This document shows positions 11,073 to 22,732 of a stretch of 52,526 nucleotides of DNA, piece after piece (position 1 is the first letter of the stretch; each line of letters opens with the position of its first letter). The notes under the pieces were generated by a model. It searched no databases, was not told the origin of the DNA, and was given only the letters and a program-made list of their open reading frames with translations. A program made the position numbers and the translations under genes. The stretch is from Actinomortierella ambigua (taxonomy: Eukaryota > Mortierellomycota > Mortierellomycetes > Mortierellales > Mortierellaceae), in contig JAAAJB010000217.1 of assembly GCA_016098155.1 (NCBI GenBank), positions 1 to 52,526 on the forward strand, read 5' to 3'.

Positions 11073-11785
11073 TGTTGGATGAACGGATGAATGCTAAGGG
11101 CATCAAGACGAGCACGGGATCACGACAGCATATCCCACCAATGAATGACGATCCAAGCCACAAAAATCAGGAGGCGTACAGATGGATCAGCCAAGAACCC
11201 AAGGCTTGCGCTTGAAACAGCACCTAAACAGCACACATGGAACAGAGAGATAGACAGATTCACGACAAGGAGAATCTCTTCCTCGCCGCTCATTCCAAAG
11301 CGCGTCGTGGTCGTTCTCTGTCCAGGAGGACCCTGAATACGCTGAAGGATCACTGCAGCCCAGCTGCACGTCAGGAACAACAACTATTATAACGTAGTCG
11401 CGGGGAGTGGCAGTCCTTGGTCAGACTCTCCAGAAGCAAACTATTGGAACTCGGTAAAGTGCGAGGAGGTGCCCAGTCTGGAAGAGAAAGTGACAAAGCA
11501 ATACTAGCATTTGCGATTATTGTTGAGCCATCACAATACTTACAAGGCCCCCACGTATGCGAAAAATCATCGAGCGGCCCTCCTCTCGTGTACCAGAGGA
11601 AAACGCCCAACTCGTTCAGAGTGCCTCAGAGAAAACGTAAGCATAGGAGAGAACAACATGAATAATAAAGCATTGAAGACTATATCTTACAATGTACAAT
11701 TGTGTAAGGATTCGTGGCTTTTCTCCCACCTTTGCCACCAAAATACTTGTTTCGCCTTGCTTCATTGCATATTCAAATCACCACC
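11073..11785. other. Divergent intergenic region, MULE-like gene / PhyH-like gene
   Basis: About 710 bp separate the start of the MULE-derived gene (minus) from the start of the dioxygenase gene (plus). It must hold both promoters. I see no gene, RNA gene or strong repeat in it; a weak A/T-rich stretch lies near 11655-11700, just upstream of the dioxygenase ATG. Confidence 0.6.
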
Positions 11786-13316
11786 ATGGAGACCAACGCT
11801 CAATCGGACAACATCCATTGCACGAATTTCTACCGCGATGGGTTTGTTATCATAGAGAATGGTAGACTTACTGGATGCGAGACTGTCAACAACATTGCCA
11901 TCGAACACTCGCCACTCCAGACACTCAATCTCTCGCTCTGCCTTTGTCCATAGTGCTATCCGAGGAACAAAAGAGGGTCCTGCACAGCGAATGTGAGCGG
12001 TTAACCAACTTTGTCATGGATCAAGGCTATGATCTTATGAGTGAACTTGGAGGAATCATCGGTATGCGCGAAAGGTGCTTGAAATGGAAGATGACGCCAG
12101 AATTACAAGGAACTAGTGGACAGACGACTCCTAATGCTCTTCTTCCCATCCATCGCCGACAGAGCCCGTAAACGTTGGGTATGAAGACCCCCCCGAGACG
12201 CAAACATTTGTCTTCAACAAGCGAGCCTACATTCGCAATCGAGACAAGATCTCTACACCGGATTCATTGACAAACATTATCTTTGGCGTCGTGAAAGATC
12301 TTGTCGCGAAACTATTGCCAAAGCCCACAGAGGACGAACCACTGTGTCTGGTAGGCGCGTTAGATGTAGCAATTATCATGAAGTTGGACTATGCATCAGT
12401 GATCAAGTAGCACTCACTCTGGGTATTGTTTTGGTGCGTACGGCAATCAGTTCAACGAGCAGTACATCGTCAAGATGCCAAGGTCTGTAAACGAGTCGGC
12501 CTTTGCCTGGCATCAAGTAGGTGTTTTGAAACGATGAATAGGCATCACCGTGATTGACAAGCATATCGGCTAAAAATCGGACAAGCTGTTAATCGCGTTT
12601 GAATTTCACAGGACACGCAATACATGGACAAGCATGCTCAAGAACTGTACCCCGTTATATCATGTTGGATTGCTCTGGATGATGTTGGACCCGTAAGTGT
12701 ATCCGAACCCCCACTCTTTGCGTGTCTATCCCTACAAGATCTTCTCGTGCTCTTTGACCGATTGTCATACCAGGTGCTCATTCTTTGTTGAATTTTTTCA
12801 AAATACTCTCTTACTCTCTTGCTCCATGCATCGCTACAGGATAATGGTACGCTGCTCATCGAGCCGCTGCCGTTTATTATCAATACTCAGGAGACGATCT
12901 CAAACATCCCCCAGGTTTCATCGTATCTTGAATACTTTGGCTTGCGCGCTGACGCTTACGCGCCCCCATTGGACACTATGGAGGCATTGGACCGATCTAT
13001 CTTGTCTGGCACCGATGGGCGGCAGGAAGAGTTTGTGATCTCGTCAAGTGATGGGTCGTTGCAAGAGGAAGAACGGCCACAGTCGCGCTACCGTACGCCC
13101 GTTCTAGTCAAAATCCCTGCAGGATCCATTGTGTTCTTATCGGGCCATGTTCGGCATTGTAGCCTCGGCAACCCGTCGCCCTTGTTCCGCCGCGCTTATA
13201 TGCCACAATACTCAATTGGCCCTGTATTCAATAGAGCTGGTTGTCTAATTTCACTGGCTGTGCCATGTGAAGATCCTGCTCCACTGCAAGTACCTCCTGT
13301 CTTTGACGACGTTTAG
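11786..13316 (+). CDS. Phytanoyl-CoA dioxygenase (PhyH) family protein
   Basis: Predicted Fe(II)/2-oxoglutarate oxygenase; the substrate cannot be read from sequence. Model: join(11786..11861,11954..12061,12163..12350,12451..12516,12612..12692,12840..13316), 331 aa, starting METNAQSDN. The N-terminal FYRDGFVIIEN is the usual opening of PhyH proteins (the enzyme's 'F-x-x-x-G-[FY]-[VL]-[VI]' strand). The metal-binding H-x-D is in FAWHQDTQYM (His145, Asp147), followed by VISCWIALDDVGPDNGTLLIEP, normal for the family. The distal His is in SGHVRHCSLGNPSP (His279 most likely), with the 2-oxoglutarate-binding Arg in LFRRAYMPQYS. The iron and cosubstrate residues therefore look complete. No peroxisomal PTS1 is present (ends VFDDV). 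Length is usual for the family. Confidence 0.88.
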
Positions 13317-13511
13317 CCTTCTTTGCTTTTGCGTCTGAAATTCCTTTGTTTTATCTCCTTTTTTTAAAGGTTATGTCGAATGCGGTACACAATAATATTG
13401 CGAATAAACCAGCTAACAACAGCCAGTAGTTTCCTCGAATGCAGTAATGTGGGTAATTGGGTGGGGTGCATGGGTTGCTCGTCCCAAGCTATTTGCCACA
13501 GTAGGAGACTT

Positions 13512-13563
13512 GACGGCATGTGCTCCCTAGCGTGAGGCCTATTAGAGCACACGTACTGCCGTC
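13512..13563. repeat. Inverted repeat, 14-bp stem with a 5-nt bulge
   Basis: Arm GACGGCATGTGCTC (13512-13525) pairs with GAGCACA (13545-13551) and TGCCGTC (13557-13563), separated on the 3' arm by five unpaired bases CGTAC. The loop is 19 nt. All 14 stem positions are Watson-Crick pairs. It lies about 200 bp beyond the dioxygenase stop codon. Confidence 0.75.
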
Positions 13564-14071
13564 ATGGAATGAGTGCCAATCAAATGGGTCTATGGGCCAA
13601 TGTATGGCTCATGAGACAGTCATGTTGTTAAAGTATGGGTACTACAACTCTGGGCGTCAATGGCGTCCCTCTCTTTTGCAGCCCTAAGAAGAAGGCATGC
13701 ATCTTTGCCGGTGCAATTGATTGGACTCTGAAGAAAGCATTATTGGTCGCGGTTTGAATTCGCATCTCCAGGCGGCTGGCACATACCACCTGCTAGGCCG
13801 ATGCTCGGTCGGACTTCTCGCTTAAATCTTTTGACAGGGCGCTGAAAGCCGCCCAGCAGCCTTCCCTGGCTTCATTGAAAGCACATGCTTATCGAGCCTG
13901 CTCGTCGCCCATCTCTAACCCCTCGCGTCGAGTGTCTTGTTTATCGAGCGTAGAGCGCAGCTGTGTAGAATAGAATATGAATAGAGCAAGGGGGAGAGAC
14001 AAAGAGGGACAGGCAAAAAAGTGTATACCCTTTGAGGGCCTGTTTATGTGGGTGGCGGGCGGTCTTCCCCG

Positions 14072-14107
14072 CTTGGGCCTCTCTGTACCTGAGAGGCCCT
14101 ACCCAAG
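14072..14107. repeat. Inverted repeat, 12-bp stem with a 5-nt bulge
   Basis: CTTGGGCCTCTC (14072-14083) pairs with GAGAGGCCC and CCCAAG around a 7-nt loop TGTACCT. One of the two CCC runs on the 3' arm, with TA, is left as a five-base bulge. The inner nine pairs are perfect. The layout (perfect inner stem, 5-nt bulge on the 3' side, outer stem) is like that of the repeat at 13512. Confidence 0.75.
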
Positions 14108-14134
14108 GTGCGGATTTAGGGCCAGAGTCTTCGG

Positions 14135-14165
14135 CATTCGGGAAATTTCAATGTAAGCCCGAATG
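14135..14165. repeat. Inverted repeat, 8-bp perfect arms
   Basis: CATTCGGG (14135-14142) and CCCGAATG (14158-14165) are exact reverse complements with a 15-nt A/T-rich spacer. It lies 28 bp beyond the repeat ending at 14107. Confidence 0.7.
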
Positions 14166-14312
14166 GGAATGACAAAGCACATGAAATCCCTTGCACCCTG
14201 TTTCCGTTTGTACTCAAGAGTGCAGCGTAAACAGTGGTGAGAGGGGTTGTTTGCGCCAGCCATCAACAAACGAACAAACGAGAGCAAAATTTTTTAGCCG
14301 CTGTGTGTGTTC

Positions 14313-14333
14313 AACAGGGTTGCGCAACCTGTT
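14313..14333. repeat. Near-perfect palindrome, 10-bp arms
   Basis: AACAGG-G-TTGC is followed directly by GCAACCTGTT, a palindrome broken by a single extra G. Such a palindrome could be a protein-binding site or a cruciform/hairpin. Confidence 0.7.
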
Positions 14334-15850
14334 AAGTTTTGACCTAAACTCTGAACCGCGCTAGGGAAGGGGTGTTCTCAAGAGGTAGCCAGGAAGACAA
14401 GCAACTGTTTTCGCAAGCACCTGTACGTACAGATACAGTTCTTGGCTTGCATAGCAGTAAGAATTAGGAGGTACATGACGAAGAGTTTTTCCTGCCCGCC
14501 TTTTGAAGGAAGGAGAGAGCGACCGAAAACAAGACCTGCTTGTCTATCTGGAATGAGGTTGGGATGGGGGGGGGGAGGCCGAGATCTGTGCGGTTGTGGT
14601 GTTGTTCTTCGATTGGGCTTGTACTTGACCAGGCAACATTCAATTGCACTGGCGTGCATGGTTGTAGCAAACAGAGATGGATGTGAGACTTAGGACATGT
14701 CTTCTCTGTCTTTGACATGGAAGAGCCAGTAGGAAGAGACTTTCCCACAGTGCAAAAAACAACAATGCAAAGGCTCCACAGCGTGATTGCATCGACAGAT
14801 GCACTTGCCTGTCTCTGTCCGTCTCCTTTGCACAACGGTGCACAAAATAACGATGGAGAAGTATGCATCCTTTTCTTTTTCCTGACCTACGATCGTGGTC
14901 CAGAATACCCAACGACGCGGGTGAACTCTCGCTAACCCCAAAGACTCCTCCCCTCCCTCTCTCTCGAAATTTTTCTCCACAGGCCGTGCAGGATATTAGG
15001 AAAAGCATGAAGACCATGGGGGTGATTGCAGGCACGATCTGAACGCCACATTCGCCCACCTTCTTCTAGCCCTTGCCTTTCTACCCTCTCTCTATTCATA
15101 ATATGAGAGTAAAACTTTAGAGTAACAGGAAGCTGCTTTCGCGAGTTGGTTCTGTTGATTGTTTTCCCCCTCTTCATACGAACGAAGGCGATACCAGTAT
15201 ATTGCGCCCTTTCACCTACACATGCGACGGTTTGCAAAAGAGTTTATTTGTGATGTCTGTGATGTCTCCTCCACAACCTCTGTATGTGAGCACTTCTCCT
15301 CTCCCCCCCCCATGATCGCCGTCGACTACAGTACGTAAAGTGCTTTAGAGAGCCAAGTTTCTTCTCTTCCTCGGTGGAAAGATGTTCGTAGTCTACATAT
15401 TGACACATGTTCGAGCAACTTGCGGCAAACACCAAAGCAGGGAGCTCCTTGAACCTGGAGTACTCGATTTCCTCGAGAAAGTACCCTCAATACAACTCCT
15501 CATGCCTTTTTTTTTTCTCCCGCTCATTCCTTATCTGGCCCGTTATTGAAGAGTGGCTGCATTGACTGAGTTCTCTCCACGTTTATGTACAAACGCCAAG
15601 TACGATATAGCTTCTCCACGATGAGAATTAAACTCCCATCACGCATGGTGCATACTTTTGGTACATACTGAGCATTTTTAACCTCAGAAACGGCTATTTG
15701 CTGCCACCTTCAGTAGTTGAGATACCATGTCGTCCACTCCCATTTCACCTTTTTGGTCGTTCCATGGTATCATATGGGTTCTGCATACTTGGCAAAGGCA
15801 TTTAGAAGTACAATTTTGCAGCACAACAGCGAAGGTTTCTCTCCGCATGG

Positions 15851-15893
15851 CTCTCTCTTTCTCCCTCTCTCGCTCTCTCTCTCTCTCTCTCTC
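15851..15893 (+). repeat. CT microsatellite
   Basis: Imperfect (CT)n run, pure from about 15872 to 15893, in the gene-poor region. No adjacent gene is apparent. Confidence 0.9.
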
Positions 15894-17939
15894 AGTATTG
15901 TACGATGTGCCTGTTGTAGTCAATATCTCTTAATGTCACAGTAGTTGCTTTATCACACTCAAACAATCTGTAGAATACTGAGAAGATAACTATTTCATAT
16001 CAAACATCCGCGCTGAAAAAATGATGCATTTCGCCAAGTACAAGCTATTCAGTGATAGTATTGTCGCTGTCATTCTGGAGCAACGCATGAGAATCCTGTG
16101 TAGCCATCAACAAGACCTCTGTTCCCCTTGGCGTCACGATGGTGAGAGAGGGAAACTGACAAGCAGTTACTCGTGATTTTTTTTTTACATGGGTGTACCT
16201 GTTTGTTGTTGCTCACACAGGAGAGAAAGAAAAACCGGCAGCGAATGAAGGAGGGCACTTGTGGATCCTTCCTGGGAAAATTGAGCTTGGAAAAGGAGAG
16301 GGGGCTACTATTCGCTTCACTCTCCGAGGACTGAGGCATCTGTTTGTCGAGGCAATGGAGGCATCTCAAATTCAATTCTGCGCGAATATGAGGCATCGCC
16401 TCCTAAAACTTGGGTTGCGGATACCGTCTACATGGTACGTAGTCAACTAATGTTAAGGTGGGCGCTCCAACAGCCAGTCTGGGACTGCATTATCCCTCGC
16501 CCATTCTGGGAATTCTTATGCAGCAGCAAAAGAACTGGGGTTGGCTCCTGAGGGCAGTGGCAAACAAGGGGTGTAGGAGTTTATGACAGCTTCATGCATG
16601 GCATGTGGGTATGCAGATACTGCGACAAATAAAGTGCGCTGAAAAGGTACGCGCCAACTTTACTTGGAAGCCAAGTATATGTTGAGGCTACCAACCTAGT
16701 ACCTGCTCGCTCTATACATGTCGAACCGAAGCAAAGAGAATGGTGGATCGATAGAAGGGGGGAGGGGGAGTCAGAGGGAGCAGTCTACGTGCAACTCACC
16801 AAACCATTCTTTGCAACCATGTCCATCTATTACTGCACTGCACTTCTCGCAGGGAAAGAAGTTCCCTGGCCTGGGAATATTTTTGTCACAGTATTCAGGG
16901 GCGATGGGCAAGTGCCGTTCTGGAGACTTGAGGTGGAGGCCTGAACCTTAAAATGTTGGTAACCTCGTCTGTCATGGTGTGTGAACCTGACGAAGTGCCC
17001 TTCACCCCCTCTCTCCACCTGCCAGCTCACATCGACCCTCGTTTTTTTTCCCTGATGGCGGTAAAAACGTTTGCCAGGGATCGCCTTGTTTGATTAGCTT
17101 ATACACAGATGCAAAGAGACGAGTTCCGAGGAGGAGGGTTAATTTTGTGATGTGCTGTAATAGTGTGAATTATTCCAGGGGAAAGAAATTCAGCGAGAAT
17201 GGACACAGGACAGCAGTAACAACCGTTAGGCAATAATTATCGAGGCAGCGTTGGAGAGCCAATGGATGATATTGCTACTCGATCGATTGGAGTATCTCAT
17301 GGGCCAATCGTCATGACTCCAACGCGCGCATTCAGGACCCTATCCAAGTTAAGTTCAGTCTTTTCTCTCTCCCTCTCGCTCTCTGTCTCCTTCACGTCTT
17401 GTTCACAGTCCACCTTTTGGGATATCTGGCCGGCTAGTGTGGAGTGAGTATATTTGTCAAAGAGGAAGGTTACCCTCCGTCCATTCTTCCCTGCCTCCTG
17501 CTGGATACACTGACAGACACATGTGTTCGCTCAGGCTGGATTTGTTTGGGTGCTTTTTCGACCTGGCGGCATCCCAAGCGCTGGCTCTCGCTTGGAGACC
17601 TTGTTTGTCACACGCTAAAAAGAAAAGTCAGTATCTGTACTTTGTATCCTCTCTTTTCTGTTGCTGCATTCAATATCCCGTCCAGTGAATTGAATGGAAA
17701 CAAATAGCCGACTGTTTTGGGCCTGATTTCCCAAGTGCTCACAATTTAGAGAAACTGTGCCCTCAACTGACCGAACACAGCTGTTATTCTAACCTTTTTA
17801 ATCACAACACATACACGCCTGCAAGGACTCCTCTCCACATTACGCTTGCCTTCGCTCCCTCTTTTTTGTTCTTCTCTGCAAGTTAGCTCGGTTGTTTTGA
17901 TCGTCGCGCTTTCCGCCAGACCTGTCTTGCCCGTCCTTG

Positions 17940-17947
17940 TATAAAAG
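17940..17947 (+). promoter_or_regulatory. TATA box of the sphingomyelinase-like gene
   Basis: TATAAAAG matches the TATA consensus exactly. It lies 263 bp upstream of the ATG at 18203 and is followed by a pyrimidine-rich leader (about 17995-18180), the pattern seen before other ATGs in this window. Transcription would be expected to start about 30 bp downstream, leaving a leader of about 230 nt. Confidence 0.5.
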
Positions 17948-18202
17948 GTCAGTTTTACCCCTACTTTCGGACCCCTTTGTCGACGACCTCAGACTTCTCT
18001 CTCTCCACCCTTCTCTCTCCTCCCTCTTCCTTCCCTCCTTCTCCTTTGCTCCGTCTCTGCGCATCCATACACGACCATCGGTAGCCCAGTGTCGCGCCCT
18101 TCCTATTTCTCTGTCATTGAGTGATACCCTAATACTCTCCTTGACCTCCCTCCCACCAACCGCATTACTCCCCTCTTTAATACCTCCTTAAGAACAGCCA
18201 TC

Positions 18203-20332
18203 ATGCGCGTCCTTCCTACCCTTATACTTTCCCTGGTAGCCGCCGCCACCGTCTCGGCCGCTCCAGCCCCTATCCCTGTCACTCACGATGTCTCTGCCGA
18301 AGCTGCTCACCTTGAGAAGCGTGGCTGGGTGATGGATCAGCTCAAGCCTTTGTTCAAGAAGGCTCTTGACACCCTCGAGTGCGGCGCTTGTGTTGCTGCT
18401 CTTGTCGGAGCCAAGAACATTGCGGTCCTCAACAAGAACTGGGTTCTCGATGCTGCCAAGGGCATGTGTACCGACTTCAAGATCATGCCTGGTGCAGTGG
18501 TAAGCAATGCTGGCGGCAAGCGATGAATTTACCTTGCTCCCTCTATTTTTCCATGCAGTCACCCCTACATCCCACATCATCCCCCTTTCTCAGGGGGGTT
18601 ACGTGATCAGTTATCAGCCCTATCTCTCTCTCTTTCCCTCGGTCAGCCCTCTGCGTGCCTGATTCACCCAAATTTACCTCGCTTTCTCTCCTCTCTCTCC
18701 ATAACTACGCGAAAAACCTAATTATAGTGCGAGGGACTGGTCGACTCCTACGGCCCTACCCTTGTTGACGCTGTCCTCAAGGCGAAGCTCATGTCCGGCG
18801 ATGGCAAATATATCTGCTTCAACGTCCTTGGTATGTGCCCTCGACCTGGAGCTACCTCAGGCAGCGTCAAGTTCCCTAAGCCTCGCCCAACCAACATCAC
18901 CATGCCAAAGCCCAGCGGCGAGCTCGTCGATGTCCTCCATCTGTCTGACTGGCACGTTGATCCCCAGTACGAGCCCGGCTCCGAGGGTGACTGTGGTCTC
19001 CCTCTCTGCTGCCGCAAGTATTCCTTCCAGCCTGGAGGCGCGATCAAGCGTCCGGCCTCAACCTGGGGTGACTACGGATGTGATGCTCCCATCAAGCTCG
19101 GCCAGGACCTGTTGGCCAACGGTGTCTACAAGGTTTCCAACCCTGCATTTTCGATCCTTACCGGTGATGTGCCTCCCCACGATGTCTGGAACGAGACCAT
19201 TGCCAGCGTCATTGAGGACCACCACGTTGCCTATGGCGCCATGAAGGCCGGCCTCAAGACACCAATGTACCCCGCCATCGGCAACCACGAGTCGCACCCA
19301 CCCAACTTGTTCCCTACCCAGACCTCTGGCGGTGATGCCTCGTGGTTGTACAAGAACCTGGCCACCGAATGGAACAGCTGGTTGCCAGCCGATGCCACCA
19401 ACTCCGTCCGCCAATTTGGTGCTTACACCGCTAGCCCGCGACCAGGCCTCCGTGTGATCTCGCTCAACACCAACTTTTGCTACACTCTCAACTTTTACCT
19501 GTACGCCAACACCAAGGAGTATGACCCCTTTGGTGAGCTGACCTGGCTGGTCCGTCAGCTGCAGGCCGCCGAGGATGCTGGTGAGCGCGTATGGATCATT
19601 GGTCACATTGCTCCCGGTCTGACAGACTGTCTCGAGAACTGGTCCAGCCAATACCACCAGGTCATCCAGCGCTATTCGCCGCACGTTGTAGCCGAGCAGT
19701 TCTTTGGCCATACGCACAACGACGAATTTGAGCTCTTCTACAACTCCAACACCAAGAATGCTGCCAACGCCATCTCGACCGCCTGGATCGGCCCGTCCGC
19801 CTCGCCTTTCACCGACCTGAACCCTGGCTTCCGTCTGTACAAGGTTGATACCAAGACCTGGAACGTGTACGATTCGAGCACCTACATTGCCAACCTCCAA
19901 AATGCTGCCTCCTGGGACGCCACGGGCGCCACACCCGACTGGCACCTGGAGTACTCGGCCCGTCAGACCTACGGTGCCGCCGTCCCAATCGCTGCCAACG
20001 AGCCCCTGAGCGCTGGCTGGTGGCACAATGTCACGCTCGCTTTTGAGAAGGACGATGCGCTGTTCCAAAAGTACTGGCTGTACCACGGCAAGTCGGCCGG
20101 CCTGAACGCCGCCTGCAATGCGGCCAGCGGTTGCAAGGCCGAGATGATCTGCAACATGCGCGCCGGTAACTCGGCACAGTCTTGCTCCGAGCCTTCATTC
20201 AGCATCAAGCGCGACGATGCCGAGGATGAGGCGGTTGCTGCTGCCGATAGTGGCGCCCGTCACACCTTGGTTCGCCGCGCTGCACCAAAGCCATGGAACA
20301 AGAAGATGTGCGGTATCTCTGCCAACCTGTAA
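18203..20332 (+). CDS. Secreted acid sphingomyelinase-like phosphodiesterase
   Basis: Predicted to hydrolyse sphingomyelin-like or other phosphodiester lipids outside the cell or in the vacuole. Model: join(18203..18499,18728..20332), 633 aa. A signal peptide (MRVLPTLILSLVAAATVSA) precedes a saposin-B domain (residues about 45-136; cysteines in CGACVAAL, GMCTDF, CEGLVDS, ICFNVLGMC). A calcineurin-type metallophosphatase domain follows with LSDWHVD (Asp173, His175), LTGDVPPHD, AIGNHES, WIIGHIAPG and FGHTHNDEF, supplying the expected two-zinc ligands. The C-terminal region has further cysteines as in acid sphingomyelinases. The domain order SapB then phosphodiesterase is the SMPD1 arrangement. 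A KR pair after residue 34 (HLEKRG) could be a kexin cleavage site. It is convergent with the F-box gene (193 bp between stops). Confidence 0.93.
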
Positions 20333-20525
20333 AAAAAAAGAGAGAGAGAGACATCTTCACACCCCTTCATTTATATAGCAAATTAAAAATGCACCTTTTA
20401 TTTATCACCCGTTATATCTTTGTGTGTGGAGTCCCAATAACATTTGGTTCAAGTGCGAAACTCTACCATAACCGACCCTAAAAAACCTCGTCAGTTTTCT
20501 AATGCAGAACATCTCTTTCACGCAC

Positions 20526-22628
20526 TCACTCCAAGCAGCGAAAATCCACGTTCACATGAAAATCCTTTCCAACTTTCTCGATCCATTGTTCCAACAAATC
20601 TTGGCTTCGAGGGTGTAAGGCTGCCTTGACAACCTTTAGCGACGGCAACCTGCGTACGGCCTTTCGCAGCGCCTTGATGGAAAACCCTCGACACTCGGTC
20701 AAATCCAGAATCCGAAGCCTCGGCAACGTCGGCTGGTTCTTGCCCTCCCTATTACCATCACCAGCGCTACGACCATGAATAGTAGTGGTAGTGACGATAC
20801 TCGTGCTGTTTGCCGTAGAATGCTGGTGGTGAGCGACCGCCCTGATCTGGCGTGACGTCAACATGCGGACCAAGGTCCTGCTCTGAATCGGCCAGGGTCC
20901 CAATATCCGGAGCTCGCGCAGATTCGGCACACAACACAGACTCCAGTTCCCTACGCGCCCTAGCCACTGGCGGTGGCGTTGAAAAATCGCCCTCCTGAGC
21001 GACGGTTTGCACCCCATCAGATTCAACGTTAGCGACTCGAGTCCCGGACACGCCGCCAGCGACCACAGCGCAAACTGGAGACTGCAGAGCCCCTCCAGCG
21101 AAATCTTGCGCAGATGGTCGAGTCGTGCCGCCTGATGTACTTGGACTGTGATTGGCCTGAAGCAAGCAGAATACATGTCGTAACGCAAAGGAGAGTACTC
21201 CGTGGCCGTGGTTGTTTCTGTCGGCTGCATGGATGTGGCTGTCCCAGGGCGAGGAGGAGGAGGATTGGTGGTAGTGGTGATAGCAGAGACATCAGTAGAA
21301 GCTGTCAGACCGAGACCCACAGGGCTGGCCCAAACCAGGAATGCCATCTCATATCCAAAGGAGATTGTACTGCTGCTAGCCACCAATGTCCTCATGGTTC
21401 TTGAATACGCCTTTGTAGCTGCGATCAGGCACATTGTCGTTTCCGACGCACCTCTATTGCTTGAAATGCGTAGGTTTTTGAGATTGAAGATTGGCCATTG
21501 CTCAAGACCATCACCATTCTCGTTTCCCGACATGACGCGCTCGACGGCTCGGTCAAACAACTTCGAGCGGTGGTTGATGATGTACAAATTCTCCAGACGC
21601 GTGCACTGGGCGATGAACTCATCCATGTCCTTAGGTGACCCCCCGATGGATAGCGACAGTAGTAATTCCGGATGAGTGATTTCATCGCAGATCTTGTAGA
21701 GCGCGTTCACCGGAGCTGGGAAATGAAGGTGACGAAGCTGGCCTCCTAACGCCCGTATCATGCCATGGATGGTGGGTTTCTTCTCATCTGTCATGCCCTC
21801 CCCGAGATTCAGACGGCACAGTGTGTGTGGGTACTGATCGCTATGGGTGCGGACAAAATCCACGAGTGGATTGTTGATGTCGTTAGCCACGTAACGAAGC
21901 GTAATCTCTTCGAGGTTGGGAAGAATGAGCCGAGGCTTGACGGAGTTGCCCTGCGGATACCAGAATGACCGGTCGGGCCAATGATTGTGGTCATTCCAAG
22001 TAATGGACCGTACGACCTCGTGGTGGGTGCCTATCAGTGCATGCTCCATCCATACACGAATAGCTTCCTCTGGGTGGTGGTTAACCCACTTGGTGTGCAT
22101 GGGGCGCCGGAGGGGAGGATCCGGCGCAGGTGGGCCATCCTGCTGCTGGAGCGATTCTATCAGATGGGATGCAGCGGAATCGATGGAGGCTGTATGCCGG
22201 CACTCTACGTACTCAAGGTAGTTGATCGACCCTGGTGGACGCTTGGCCAAGCGGCAAACGGCCTCAACAATAGCGGGGAGGACATAGCCATGCAGCGGGT
22301 GAGCTCTGATGTTAGGATCCTCACTGTCACGAATGCCCACATTAAGCTCCGGATCTGGCGTCAGTCCTGTTGGTAAGATGGAGAGGTCGAACGAAGCCAT
22401 CAAAAGGCGCCAGAGAAGCTTTCTTGGTCTTGACGAGGAACCCCAGTCGCCAGTTTTCCGCTCAACTTCGGCAAGCGTTTCCCATGGGTTTCGATACAAC
22501 AGGGGCAGAGCAAGACGACAGAATGCCTTGCTGACCAATAAAAGTGAGCAGAGGGTCCTAATGTAGTCTCTCTTCGGAATGGAGGCGATGATGAGCTCCA
22601 GGCATTCTGGTGGCAATGTCTGCAGCAT
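20526..22628 (-). CDS. F-box / leucine-rich-repeat protein
   Basis: Intronless, 700 aa from the ATG at 22628. The first 45 residues (MLQTLPPECLELIIASIP through LYRNPWETL) are an F-box, which would bind Skp1 and make the protein an SCF ubiquitin-ligase substrate adaptor. Downstream are irregular leucine-rich repeats (NLEEITLRYV, LENLYIINHR, NLKNLRISSN, LRKISLEGLCSLQF, LESLTLNLMGC, LRELRILGPW, LRILDLTECRGFS, LPSLKVVKA), with a disordered Pro/Thr insertion in the middle. The 'LYRNPW' end of the F-box is common in large early-diverging-fungal families. An in-frame ATG at 22706 would add 26 residues, but it lies only 27 bp from the stop of the upstream coiled-coil gene, so the inner start, directly at the F-box, is preferred. 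The substrate is unknown. Confidence 0.85.
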   Translation of the reverse strand: MLQTLPPECLELIIASIPKRDYIRTLCSLLLVSKAFCRLALPLLYRNPWETLAEVERKTGDWGSSSRPRKLLWRLLMASFDLSILPTGLTPDPELNVGIRDSEDPNIRAHPLHGYVLPAIVEAVCRLAKRPPGSINYLEYVECRHTASIDSAASHLIESLQQQDGPPAPDPPLRRPMHTKWVNHHPEEAIRVWMEHALIGTHHEVVRSITWNDHNHWPDRSFWYPQGNSVKPRLILPNLEEITLRYVANDINNPLVDFVRTHSDQYPHTLCRLNLGEGMTDEKKPTIHGMIRALGGQLRHLHFPAPVNALYKICDEITHPELLLSLSIGGSPKDMDEFIAQCTRLENLYIINHRSKLFDRAVERVMSGNENGDGLEQWPIFNLKNLRISSNRGASETTMCLIAATKAYSRTMRTLVASSSTISFGYEMAFLVWASPVGLGLTASTDVSAITTTTNPPPPRPGTATSMQPTETTTATEYSPLRYDMYSACFRPITVQVHQAARLDHLRKISLEGLCSLQFALWSLAACPGLESLTLNLMGCKPSLRRAIFQRHRQWLGRVGNWSLCCVPNLRELRILGPWPIQSRTLVRMLTSRQIRAVAHHQHSTANSTSIVTTTTIHGRSAGDGNREGKNQPTLPRLRILDLTECRGFSIKALRKAVRRLPSLKVVKAALHPRSQDLLEQWIEKVGKDFHVNVDFRCLE

Positions 22629-22732
22629 GTCTCTGTTGGTCCTCCGCGCAATTACGAATGATTGGTGGGGAAAATGAGAGAGGGAGAGATTGTTTGTTGC
22701 GTACATGTGTTTTTGCGTTTATGGGATGTTGA

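Larger units (their letters stand above)
13317..17939. other. Gene-poor region, about 4.6 kb
   Basis: I find no supported coding gene, tRNA or rRNA here. The short reading frames have no motif, poor composition and no consistent exon structure. It holds four strong inverted repeats (13512-14333), a G-run at about 14567, a CT microsatellite (15851-15893), and CT-rich intron-like stretches near 17360. It could contain a long non-coding RNA, regulatory DNA for the flanking genes, or decayed transposon sequence. Confidence 0.5.

Noticed and set aside
16193..16450. An 85-residue plus frame in the gene-poor region
   Set aside because: No motif, no homologous features recognised, and no consistent splice sites or promoter signals.
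19058..20086. A 342-residue frame antisense to the sphingomyelinase-like gene
   Set aside because: Stop-codon avoidance follows from strong codon bias in the true gene; no independent motifs.
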